Of a DNA stretch of 17,097 bases, positions 1-5,917 are shown in pieces. Source of the DNA: Candidatus Woesearchaeota archaeon (GTDB lineage Archaea > Nanobdellota > Nanobdellia > SCGC-AAA011-G17 > UBA489); contig JACOVP010000050.1 in NCBI GenBank assembly GCA_016177265.1, positions 1 to 17,097 of the forward strand, read 5' to 3'. The number at the start of each line of letters is the position of its first letter. Position 1 is the stretch's first letter. The position numbers and the translations under genes were made by a program. The notes below the pieces were generated by a model. It saw only the letters and a list, made by a program, of their open reading frames with translations. It was not told the DNA's origin and did no database searches.

Positions 1-240
1 GATGTACGGGATGTGGTGACTGCCATTGATTTAAGCAGCTATACAGTCAAAAAAATAAAACAAAATCTCTTTTGGGCGTTCATCTACAATATTGTTGGCA
101 TACCGATTGCTGCTGGCGTGCTGTATCCTTTCACTGGGTTTTTGCTGAATCCTATTATTGCTGGGGCTGCCATGGCGTTTAGTTCTTTATCTGTTGTGGG
201 GAATTCGTTAGTGATGAAGCTGTATAGACAAAAAATTTGA
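1..240 (+). CDS. copA: Copper-translocating P1B-type ATPase, C-terminal fragment (cut by window edge)
   Basis: The frame is open from base 1 to the TGA at 238-240, giving 79 residues with no start in view, so the 5' part lies outside the window. The fragment begins with the stretch following the HAD hinge (residues AIDLSS, then VKKIKQNLFWAF). It continues through two hydrophobic helices with the motifs YNIVGIPIAAG and LNPIIAGAAMA, and ends in SSLSVVGNSL. This is the conserved last pair of transmembrane helices of CopA-like P1B ATPases, where the Tyr-Asn and the Met/Ser residues of the final helices help form the Cu(I) site. The family exports copper across the cytoplasmic membrane using ATP. 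Metal specificity is inferred from the tail alone, because the CPC motif helix is outside the window; Cu(I) is the best guess. Confidence 0.88.
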   Translation, partial: DVRDVVTAIDLSSYTVKKIKQNLFWAFIYNIVGIPIAAGVLYPFTGFLLNPIIAGAAMAFSSLSVVGNSLVMKLYRQKI

Positions 241-266
241 GGGGGCAGAGGTCTAAATGTCTATTC

Positions 267-282
267 CAAGCATCGATGCTTG
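267..282. repeat. Perfect 16-bp palindrome, possible operator
   Basis: The 16 bases CAAGCATCGATGCTTG equal their own reverse complement. They lie 27 bases after the copA stop and about 10 bases upstream of the TATA-like box of the sulfur-carrier gene. That places the centre near -48 relative to the expected transcript start, a usual spot for an archaeal activator or repressor site. It could instead form a small hairpin at the copA 3' end, but no T-run follows it. Confidence 0.5.
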
Positions 283-287
283 CTGGC

Positions 288-300
288 AAATCCTTAAAAA
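288..300 (+). promoter_or_regulatory. TATA/BRE-like promoter of the sulfur-carrier gene
   Basis: The 13-mer AAATCCTTAAAAA begins 34 bases before the ATG at 322, which fits a leaderless or nearly leaderless archaeal transcript. Exactly the same 13 bases occur before the tRNA thiolase at 1246-1258. Confidence 0.6.
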
Positions 301-321
301 CACCCGTTCCTTCTTTAGTTT

Positions 322-528
322 ATGAACCTAACTGTCTATATAGAACGCACCAAAGAACACAAAACAGTAGAGTTGCCTAGCAAGACAACAGTGAAAGACC
401 TTTTGACCAAGCTTTCCTTAAATCCGGTAGCTGTCTTGGTGGTGAGAGAGGGAAAAGTGTTGATTGAACAGCAAGCATTGCAGGACAAGGATCAGCTTAA
501 GATTTTGTCTGTGGTTTCTGGTGGCTAA
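322..528 (+). CDS. Ubiquitin-like sulfur carrier (MoaD/ThiS/SAMP family)
   Basis: This 68-residue protein has the size and beta-grasp pattern of MoaD/ThiS/SAMP/Urm1 proteins: an N-terminal strand (NLTVYIE), the TVKDLLTKLSL helix region, and the signature end VVSGG. In this family the terminal glycine is adenylated by an E1-like enzyme and then thiocarboxylated. It donates sulfur to molybdopterin, thiazole or tRNA 2-thiouridine, or is attached to lysines (SAMPs). The nearest plausible client is the TtuA-like thiolase 750 bases downstream, whose promoter shares an identical 13-mer. A role as TtuB/SAMP2-like donor for tRNA thiolation is therefore inferred. No E1-like (MoeB/UbaA) or molybdopterin gene is in the window. 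The start at 322 is supported by the TATA-box spacing. Confidence 0.85.
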   Translation: MNLTVYIERTKEHKTVELPSKTTVKDLLTKLSLNPVAVLVVREGKVLIEQQALQDKDQLKILSVVSGG

Positions 529-555
529 TTATTAACAAGAACATGGATTGAGATG

Positions 556-927
556 TTAGTAAGGAACACGAATTTTGAGGTTTGATATATTCTTGAAATC
601 TTTTATATTCCGTGTAACTATCTCAGTCTTATTTATTAGTGCAGTAGCGGCAACTATTGCATCGGGCAACTCTAAATCATTATCTCTGCTTATATCGCCT
701 GCCAATACAGCAATTTGATTTGAAACAGGTATTTTATTCCAGAGACCTAAGAATTGTAGTACTATCTCTTTTTTATTACTTTCTTTACATTCATCACCAG
801 CGACAAGTTCAGCTTCTGTTATTGCAGAAAAGAAAATATTATCTTTAGAAGTGATTGTTTCAAAAAATTGCACCGCTGGGGCGTATCCTCTCAGATGATC
901 TACAAAAATATTTGTATCAATAAGCAT
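556..927 (-). CDS. vapC: VapC-family PIN-domain toxin ribonuclease
   Basis: A 123-residue PIN domain, the usual length for VapC. The metal-binding acidic residues are in their expected places: D4 in the opening MLIDTNIFVD, E40 in SAITEAELVAG, D89 in ELPDAIVAATA and D110 in TRNIKDF. VapC toxins are Mg2+-dependent endoribonucleases that cut tRNA or rRNA when freed from their antitoxin. The ATG overlaps the end of the upstream antitoxin gene by 11 bases, the typical translational coupling of these pairs. The gene is complete with no missing active-site residue, so it is probably active. It lies on the strand opposite the flanking sulfur-transfer genes. Confidence 0.92.
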   Translation of the reverse strand: MLIDTNIFVDHLRGYAPAVQFFETITSKDNIFFSAITEAELVAGDECKESNKKEIVLQFLGLWNKIPVSNQIAVLAGDISRDNDLELPDAIVAATALINKTEIVTRNIKDFKNISNLKIRVPY

Positions 928-1177
928 TATGTCTCTCTCTTTTCAATCTTTTCTGCCATCCAGCCCTGATTTTTCTTTCATACGCTAGCCCAGATTCTTT
1001 AGTTTTACTCCAAAGACCTGCAGCATCCTTTATACTATCTTTATTGAATTTTAGAACCTTTACTTGATCACCTTCAATAGTGAAGAGAATCTTGTCTCCT
1101 TCTTTCAGATCCTTCAGTTCACGTACGTCCTTTGGTAACGTGACTTGATAATTCCTAGTTATTTTAGCTATTCCCAT
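917..1177 (-). CDS. vapB: VapB antitoxin, SpoVT-AbrB (MazE-like) swapped-hairpin type
   Basis: An 86-residue protein with an AbrB/MazE DNA-binding fold over residues 1-45: ITRNYQVTLPKDVRE, then LKEGDKILFTIEGDQVKVLKF. The C-terminal half, rich in Lys, Arg and aromatic residues (SLAYERKIRAGWQKR region is typical), would wrap around the VapC active site. It precedes vapC and overlaps it by 11 bases. As known for such pairs, the antitoxin, or its complex with the toxin, probably represses its own promoter. A TATA box sits at 1202-1209 on the same strand, about 31 bases before the ATG, which supports this start and a leaderless message. Confidence 0.9.
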   Translation of the reverse strand: MGIAKITRNYQVTLPKDVRELKDLKEGDKILFTIEGDQVKVLKFNKDSIKDAAGLWSKTKESGLAYERKIRAGWQKRLKRERHNAY

Positions 1178-1200
1178 GTTACTTTTTCTAGTAGTTTCTC

Positions 1201-1210
1201 CTATATAAAC
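1201..1210 (-). promoter_or_regulatory. TATA box of vapBC
   Basis: On the minus strand the sequence reads GTTTATATAG. Its TTTATATA starts 32 bases before the vapB ATG, consistent with a leaderless transcript. A CTACTAG-containing stretch (1189-1195) lies between box and start and could be part of an autoregulatory site. Confidence 0.6.
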
Positions 1211-1245
1211 TTTGCTATTTCGGAGAAGTCATTTCTTCTTCAAGT

Positions 1246-1258
1246 AAATCCTTAAAAA
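1246..1258 (+). promoter_or_regulatory. TATA/BRE-like promoter of the tRNA thiolase gene
   Basis: AAATCCTTAAAAA, identical to the element at 288-300, begins 36 bases before the ATG at 1282. Both boxes are followed by a pyrimidine-rich stretch up to the start codon. Confidence 0.6.
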
Positions 1259-1281
1259 GTCCTCTCTGATAACCTTCTGTC

Positions 1282-2205
1282 ATGTGCAAGAAATGTAGCA
1301 TAGAACCAGTGTATGTGTTGCAGAATAATGAGCAGCTCTGTAAGCAGTGCTTTATCAAGTACTTTGAGAAGAAGGTGTTGAAAACTCTGAGAACCTATAA
1401 GATGATTGAGAAAGGAGATGTGGTTGTTGCTGCGTTATCTGGCGGAAAAGACAGCATGACCTGTTTGTATTTACTGGACAACTACTGTAAAAAACAAGGG
1501 ATACAAGTACAGGCGTTGGCTATTGATGAGGGTATAGAAACATATAGAGAAGTGACGTTGAAGGATGCTAAGAAGTTCTGTGATTATTATAAGATCCCAC
1601 TGCACACTCTTTCCTTCAAGAAAATGTTTGAGTTTACCCTGGATAGCTTTCTGAAAGAACATAAGATGAATCCCTGTACTGCTTGTGGTATTATTCGAAG
1701 ATATCTCATTAATCGTGGTGCTAGAGAATTAGGAGCTACGAAAGTTGCTACTGGGCATAATCTGGATGATGAGGCTCAAAGTCTTTTGATGAACCAGTTC
1801 AAAGGGAATATCTCGTTTTCTGCTAAACTTGGACCCATTACTGGAGTGTTGATGCACAAGCAGTTTGTCAGGAGAATTAAACCGTTGTATTTCATGCTGG
1901 AGAAGGAAGTTGCTTTGTATGCTGTGCTGAAGGAGTTTCCAGTGACGTTTGTGGAATGCCCGAATGCGCAGGGTGCGTTCAGATTGCAGATTGGAGAGAT
2001 CTTGAACAATCTGGAGAAAGATTATCCTGGAACAAAACAGGGGATTGTATACTCTTTTCTGGAAATTTTACCGAAGTTACGGGAACAGTTTCAAACTGAG
2101 AAAGGAGCAATTGGAACGTGTCAGAGCTGCGGTGAACCTGCTGCTAAGACGTATTGCAGGACGTGTGAGTTGTTGGAGAAGATTAAGCCTGTGAAGAAAA
2201 AATAA
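1282..2205 (+). CDS. ttuA: TtuA/NcsA/CTU1-family tRNA 2-thiouridine synthetase
   Basis: A 307-residue PP-loop ATPase. In order it shows an N-terminal zinc finger (C2, C5, C20, C23), the PP-loop SGGKDS at 53-58, a CxxC pair (C132, C135) followed by GIIRR, a third lone cysteine in the ECPNA motif (C226), and a C-terminal zinc finger (C280, C283, C292, C295). In the TtuA family the three internal cysteines hold a [4Fe-4S] cluster that binds the sulfur given by the thiocarboxylated carrier. The PP-loop adenylates the tRNA uridine before thiolation, at U54 in Thermus TtuA or U34 in NcsA/CTU1. The sequence alone does not settle which position is modified here. All cluster, zinc and ATP residues are present. 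The sulfur-carrier gene at 322 is the likely partner. The gene converges on the next one with only two bases between stops. Confidence 0.93.
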   Translation: MCKKCSIEPVYVLQNNEQLCKQCFIKYFEKKVLKTLRTYKMIEKGDVVVAALSGGKDSMTCLYLLDNYCKKQGIQVQALAIDEGIETYREVTLKDAKKFCDYYKIPLHTLSFKKMFEFTLDSFLKEHKMNPCTACGIIRRYLINRGARELGATKVATGHNLDDEAQSLLMNQFKGNISFSAKLGPITGVLMHKQFVRRIKPLYFMLEKEVALYAVLKEFPVTFVECPNAQGAFRLQIGEILNNLEKDYPGTKQGIVYSFLEILPKLREQFQTEKGAIGTCQSCGEPAAKTYCRTCELLEKIKPVKKK

Positions 2206-2207
2206 CT

Positions 2208-2741
2208 TTATCTTACAGATGGGCGTTCTTGCGTAATCTCGATTGTTTGCGGCTCTTTAGTCACTGTTATCCATTTACGCGCTGGTTCATATTTCACTCT
2301 ACCTTTAAGGAATTCATTAAAATAAACATCTCTCCAGATAATTAACTCGATGGATTTTTCTTTCTGATTTTCCAATTCTATTTCGTAGACATAAGAACCA
2401 TTGTTTTTTCCTTCTCTCTTTATTTGGTGTTCCAAGAAAGGAATAAGTATATTTCCATAATACATAGGTGAATCTTTAGTCTGATTAAGGCTTGCATTAT
2501 GCATATCTTGTGTAAGGTAACTAATTCTTAAATCATCTGCTTGTGATCTTATCGTTAAAGTGTAAGGTTTTGCTAGACGTTTCTCAGGTTGCCCTTCTTT
2601 TACTTGTGCAACATCTGGCAATGAAAAAGGCAGTTTCACTTCAACTCGGTGTTTTGGAGCGAAATACAATGCAGCAATGAGACCTATTCCTGTGGCAACT
2701 GTTGCACCTAATGCAAGCTTATCACGTAGACTTTGTTTCAT
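2208..2741 (-). CDS. Membrane-anchored protein of unknown function
   Basis: A 177-residue protein I do not recognise. It has a short basic N-terminus (MKQSLRDK), one hydrophobic segment at about residues 9-28 (LALGATVATGIGLIAALYFA), then a soluble part that looks beta-rich (alternating patterns such as YTLTIRS and YVYEIELENQ). There is no cleavage site after the hydrophobic stretch, so it is probably an uncleaved anchor with the C-terminal domain outside. No cysteine or metal motif is visible. It lies 47 bases downstream of the PLP-enzyme gene on the same strand and may be cotranscribed. A separate TATA-like box at 2788-2795 and a weak GGAAG ribosome site could also give it its own transcript. 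Confidence 0.7.
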   Translation of the reverse strand: MKQSLRDKLALGATVATGIGLIAALYFAPKHRVEVKLPFSLPDVAQVKEGQPEKRLAKPYTLTIRSQADDLRISYLTQDMHNASLNQTKDSPMYYGNILIPFLEHQIKREGKNNGSYVYEIELENQKEKSIELIIWRDVYFNEFLKGRVKYEPARKWITVTKEPQTIEITQERPSVR

Positions 2742-2787
2742 TTTGGACTTCCTTTGATCTTGGTTGTGTAGACATAGTATCTTTTTC

Positions 2788-2796
2788 TTTATATAC
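2788..2796 (-). promoter_or_regulatory. Possible internal TATA box before the 2741 start
   Basis: The minus strand reads GTATATAAA, overlapping the stop codon of the PLP-enzyme gene. A start site about 31 bases downstream would leave a leader of roughly 24 bases holding GGAAG six bases before the ATG. This is one of the few units here that would not be leaderless. Confidence 0.4.
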
Positions 2797-3868
2797 CTTT
2801 TCCAGTATTTACGATTACAACTTTATCTTGTGATCTTATTTTTCTTTCAGTCCATTGCTGCATATATAATGCTAAACCTATTGATGCACTGGGTTCAGTT
2901 TCACAATGTCTGCGCAAGAGATCGTATGCTTCTTGAATACGCCTCTCTGAAACTTTATATATACCGGTGTTCCTTCCAGTAAATGCCAGTGTTCCTAAAG
3001 CAGCAACATCTTGATCATCAAACAGAACGAAGGGATTGTAGTCTTTCGTTAGCTTGTCAGCGATGCTTTTTCTATTATGTGGCTCTGCTCCTAAAATGCT
3101 CATATCAAGCACCTTACCGACAGGAATTTTGAGTCGAGGATCTTGGCTTCTGGCGTTTCTCATCTGCCAGGTCACATAATTCTCAAATAATCTTCCAGAA
3201 CCATAGGGAATATAAATTTCATTTGGTTTTTCGTTGAAGACTTCATGGACATGCCAATCATAAAAAACTACTTGCGGCTCAATGACCATAACAGAGGTAA
3301 TATCAATACCATTCTCGTTGTTCGTAAGTCTTTTAATTTCTTCAGGTGTTAATGATTTCTTGCCTAAATCAGTCCTGTAGATGTCAGCATGGAGTCCTTT
3401 TAATTTTTCTAATCTTTCTGGAGAGATTGATGTGTCTACTAACAGCTTGAAGGGAGGCAAACTATATTTTTTGAACATGTTTGAAACAGCCCTTCCCACA
3501 TTGCCAGCAGTAACGTAGGATAATCGTGGCACAACTAAAGAACCAATATTTCCATTCAATAATCCTTCCCGCCTCTTTAGATATAATCCTCTTGCATAAT
3601 CCCTAAATAAAGTTGTTAATTCCCAAGCAGCCCTATCCTTGATTGTTTGCGTTGGATTACTGGTCTTGTCTGACTCGTCTTTTATATGCACTAAACCATA
3701 CCCTTCAGGACTTAGATCTAAGGGAAAGACTGGAGTAGCGCGCCATTCTGGTTGAGCTACATCATTTTCACTGTATCTCGGGATTCCATCTGCCCATTTC
3801 TCAACTAACTCCCAATTCATCACTTTGGGGTGTTCCCTTTCCTGAATGATATCAACGTCAAGTGCCAT
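2789..3868 (-). CDS. PLP-dependent fold-type II enzyme (cysteine synthase / threonine synthase / TrpB superfamily)
   Basis: A 359-residue protein with the landmarks of the PALP superfamily. The Schiff-base lysine is K77 in TIKDRAA, after KDESDKTSNPT. An asparagine-loop motif TAGNVG (N123) contacts the PLP ring region. A glycine loop for the PLP phosphate is seen as PYGSG (221-225). EPSAS (325-329) and NTGKG near the C-terminus match the late motifs of threonine synthase-like enzymes. The family performs beta-replacement or beta/gamma-elimination on amino acids; the substrate here cannot be named. The glycine loop carries Tyr and Ser, giving PYGSG where PxGGGG is common. The ATG lies inside the end of the small RHH gene (11-base overlap), so the enzyme is probably controlled together with that regulator. 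Confidence 0.85.
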   Translation of the reverse strand: MALDVDIIQEREHPKVMNWELVEKWADGIPRYSENDVAQPEWRATPVFPLDLSPEGYGLVHIKDESDKTSNPTQTIKDRAAWELTTLFRDYARGLYLKRREGLLNGNIGSLVVPRLSYVTAGNVGRAVSNMFKKYSLPPFKLLVDTSISPERLEKLKGLHADIYRTDLGKKSLTPEEIKRLTNNENGIDITSVMVIEPQVVFYDWHVHEVFNEKPNEIYIPYGSGRLFENYVTWQMRNARSQDPRLKIPVGKVLDMSILGAEPHNRKSIADKLTKDYNPFVLFDDQDVAALGTLAFTGRNTGIYKVSERRIQEAYDLLRRHCETEPSASIGLALYMQQWTERKIRSQDKVVIVNTGKGI

Positions 3869-4004
3869 GTTGGTCGTTTTTTAAGTAGGATTTTAGGGCA
3901 TATTCTATAATGTGAGATTTATTCCTGAATCGACCTTCTTTTACCAGAACTTCTGCTTTTTTTACCATCTCTGGTTCCATCGAAATGCTCAGTTTGATCT
4001 TCAT
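3858..4004 (-). CDS. Small ribbon-helix-helix (CopG/Arc-like) DNA-binding protein
   Basis: A 48-residue reading frame, read directly from the minus strand: a beta strand (MKIKLSISM), helix 1 (EPEMVKKAEVLVKEG), then the turn and helix 2 (FRNKSHIIEYALKSYLK). This strand-helix-helix pattern, with the RNKSHIIEYAL second helix, is the classical RHH fold that binds DNA as a dimer through the N-terminal strand (here Lys2, Lys4 and Ser6 face the groove). The stop overlaps the start of the PLP-enzyme gene by 11 bases. A TATA box starts 34 bases upstream, so the message is nearly leaderless. It most likely regulates its own operon and perhaps the divergent gene at 4120. An RHH antitoxin is an alternative, but no toxin-like partner follows. 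Confidence 0.8.
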   Translation of the reverse strand: MKIKLSISMEPEMVKKAEVLVKEGRFRNKSHIIEYALKSYLKNDQHGT

Positions 4005-4023
4005 ACTACCAGGTGGTAGGAAC

Positions 4024-4088
4024 AACTACTATATAAATCTTCCTATATTATTAAATTATTAGTAGTTACAATTCGAATGGTTTATATA
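4024..4088. promoter_or_regulatory. Divergent promoter region with inverted repeats between the RHH unit and the 4120 gene
   Basis: The minus-strand TATA box (TTTATATA, 4030-4037) serves the RHH gene and the plus-strand box (TTTATATA, 4081-4088) serves the gene at 4120. An 8-base inverted repeat (AACTACTA at 4024-4031, TAGTAGTT at 4060-4067) overlaps the minus-strand TATA box, and a perfect palindrome ATTCGAAT (4071-4078) abuts the plus-strand box. The layout suits an RHH repressor acting on both genes; the binding itself is inferred. Confidence 0.55.
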
Positions 4089-4119
4089 CTAGTCTTACCT
4101 CTCGTTCTTAGGATTTACC

Positions 4120-4566
4120 ATGCAAAAGACCTTAGAATGGCTCCTTACCCCCTTCAAGAAGGTTGATGAGGGGCTGTTACGGCAGTATACGAAGTTAACG
4201 AAGCGGTGGGAGGATACTGGGAGAAGTAGATATAGCTTAGCCACACTCTTCAATCTCCCTGCGATAGTGGCTCTTCTAGGAGCAGCCTCTCTGGGAACAT
4301 CACACGTATTTAACACTATGACCGCAGGATTCGGGAGTTGGATAGGCGGGTATGACACTGGTCTGAATGTAAGTGGTCTAGAAACTGGTCAGCATCCAAC
4401 TGGTATTCAAGCATATGGTGACCGGTTTGTTGTGAATAATCGTTTTGCTTTTCTTATGGAAAAGACCATGAAACTTATTCGATCTCCTCTCTTCCTCTAC
4501 GGTTCTGCCTGTCTAGTAAAAGGAGCACTTAGTCTCTCTGATCACCTCATGAATGATGATGGGTAA
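4120..4566 (+). CDS. Membrane protein of unknown function, upstream part of an interrupted frame
   Basis: A 148-residue frame ending at TAA 4564-4566. I do not recognise the family. A basic amphipathic N-terminus (residues 1-38, with PFKKVDEGLL and LTKRWEDTGR) is followed by a hydrophobic segment at about 43-66 and a second at about 119-139 (RSPLFLYGSACLVKGALSL). Between them is a Gly/Asn-rich loop. The same frame continues without further stops for 75 codons after the TAA, so the protein may once have had 224 residues or so. The start is supported by a TATA box 39 bases upstream, giving a leader of about 8 bases. It diverges from the RHH-PLP unit and may be controlled by that RHH protein. 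Confidence 0.55.
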   Translation: MQKTLEWLLTPFKKVDEGLLRQYTKLTKRWEDTGRSRYSLATLFNLPAIVALLGAASLGTSHVFNTMTAGFGSWIGGYDTGLNVSGLETGQHPTGIQAYGDRFVVNNRFAFLMEKTMKLIRSPLFLYGSACLVKGALSLSDHLMNDDG

Positions 4567-4794
4567 GGTACTTTAAGCAATGCCTTTTACGATGTTCTGA
4601 AAGGAGTCTCATCTTTAGGTCTAGCTTCTTCCATCTATGTCAAAAATAGCGATCCAGCTATCTTACAGAAAGAATCATTATTGCAGAAAATAGGTGCATG
4701 GGTCAGAGAAAAGATTGATAGTCTGCAGCCTGTTCCAGAGCCACAACCTGTGCCAGTCCGTGTTGGCTATTCTCTTGAAAAAGATTTACATTAA
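4567..4794 (+). pseudogene. Downstream in-frame part of the interrupted membrane-protein gene
   Basis: Directly after the TAA at 4564-4566 the same frame runs 75 codons to the TAA at 4792-4794. It includes a hydrophobic helix (AFYDVLKGVSSLGLASSIYV), an amphipathic helix (LLQKIGAWVREKIDSL) and a proline repeat (QPVPEPQPVPVRV). It has no ATG of its own; the first possible alternative start is a TTG late in the frame. The simplest reading is a nonsense mutation or a sequence error in one gene of about 224 codons. Programmed read-through is possible but unsupported. Its stop overlaps the sufC stop tail to tail (TTAA at 4791-4794). Confidence 0.6.
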
Positions 4795-5534
4795 TTGTTC
4801 TTATACCCAGTTCTCTCAATCTCGTGCGCTAATGTAACATCTCCAGAACGGATGATTTGTCCTTGCTCCATCACATAGACCTTATCTACATCAACATATT
4901 GGAGAATTCTATTGTAATGGGTGATAATAATAACAGTCATGTTTGTTTGTTGCTGGATGGTTTTAATGGCATTGCCAATCACTTTTAGTGCATCCACGTC
5001 AGTTCCTGAGTCAGTTTCGTCTAAGATTGCCAAGGTTGGTTGCAAAACTGCTAATTGCAGCATCTCTGCTTTCTTCTTTTCGCCACCAGAAAACCCTTCG
5101 TTGACATAACGATTAGCAAATTGCTCATCAAAGTGGAGTTCTTTCATTTTTTCTTTTAATACCTTTCTAAACTCTAAAGGATTCATCTTTTCTTGATGAC
5201 GTGCATTTACTGCTGTTCGTAAGAAGTTTGCAATCGTCACACCGCTAATTTCACTGGGATGCTGGAAGGATAGGAAAATTCCTTTCTTTGCACGTTCTGT
5301 TGGAGAACATTTTGTGAGATCTTCACCTTTATAAGAGATAGTGCCTTTAGTAATCTGATATTTTGGGTGGCCCATGAGAGCAAAAGAAAGCGTGCTTTTT
5401 CCTGAACCATTAGGGCCCATGAGGACAGCAACTTCTCCTTCATTGATGGTGAGATTGACATTTTTCACAATCTCTTTGCCTTCTACAGCAACGTGCAAGT
5501 TCTTGATATCTAATAATGGTTTAGTTGTTTTCAT
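4791..5534 (-). CDS. sufC: SufC, ATPase of the SUF Fe-S cluster scaffold complex
   Basis: A 247-residue ABC-type ATPase matching SufC. It has Walker A GPNGSGKST (40-48), a Q-loop (FQHPSEI, Q91), the ABC signature FSGGEKKK (148-155), Walker B LAILDE (168-173), D-loop SGTD (176-179) and the switch histidine H206. SufC binds SufB and SufD to form SufBC2D and uses ATP binding and hydrolysis to open the complex for iron and sulfur entry. The GxSGGEKKRxE-like signature and the TDSGTD sequence set SufC apart from transport ATPases. It is the last gene of the operon and overlaps sufU by 14 bases. Nothing essential is missing. Confidence 0.96.
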   Translation of the reverse strand: MKTTKPLLDIKNLHVAVEGKEIVKNVNLTINEGEVAVLMGPNGSGKSTLSFALMGHPKYQITKGTISYKGEDLTKCSPTERAKKGIFLSFQHPSEISGVTIANFLRTAVNARHQEKMNPLEFRKVLKEKMKELHFDEQFANRYVNEGFSGGEKKKAEMLQLAVLQPTLAILDETDSGTDVDALKVIGNAIKTIQQQTNMTVIIITHYNRILQYVDVDKVYVMEQGQIIRSGDVTLAHEIERTGYKNN

Positions 5535-5916
5535 CGGTAAATGTAGTTCCTAAGTATTGATAGATACCTTTTTTTATGGCGATTAAGGCGAGCAGTGCAC
5601 ATTTCACACGAATAGGGCTTAGGTGAATCTGCAATAAATCAAAGACAAATTGGTTTTTCAATTGCCTGACTTCTTCTAAAGATTTTCCTCGTAAGGTATC
5701 GGTGAGCATACTGGCTGCTGCTTGTGAGATAGCACAGCCTTTTGCTTCTGTTTTTACTTCTGCAATTGTTTTTTTGTTATCGAGTTTGAGATATACATCA
5801 ACCTCATCACCACACAACGGATTACTATCAGAGAATGTAATATCTGCATCTGCCATTGTTCCTCTATTCCGTGGATGCTTGTAGTGTTCCAAAATTTCTT
5901 CCATGTACATATCCAT
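5521..5916 (-). CDS. sufU: SufU/IscU-type zinc or Fe-S scaffold / sulfur-transfer protein
   Basis: A 131-residue IscU-fold protein. It keeps the three conserved cysteines C35 (in PLCGD), C61 (in KGCAIS) and C106 (in VKCALL) plus D37 next to the first. In Gram-positive SufU these hold a zinc ion and accept sulfur from SufS; in IscU they build a [2Fe-2S] cluster. The sequence is mixed. NPLCGD and the RVKC motif resemble SufU, but the C61-C106 spacing (45) is that of IscU and lacks SufU's usual insertion, and the IscU histidine before the last cysteine is replaced by K105. The sufS neighbour one base upstream suggests a SufS partner. ATG codons at residues 3 and 5 are alternative starts. Confidence 0.9.
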   Translation of the reverse strand: MDMYMEEILEHYKHPRNRGTMADADITFSDSNPLCGDEVDVYLKLDNKKTIAEVKTEAKGCAISQAAASMLTDTLRGKSLEEVRQLKNQFVFDLLQIHLSPIRVKCALLALIAIKKGIYQYLGTTFTDENN

Positions 5917-5917
5917 C

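Noticed and set aside
4564..4566. Recoding of the internal stop as selenocysteine or pyrrolysine
   Set aside because: Those use UGA and UAG; this stop is UAA, so recoding is not supported.
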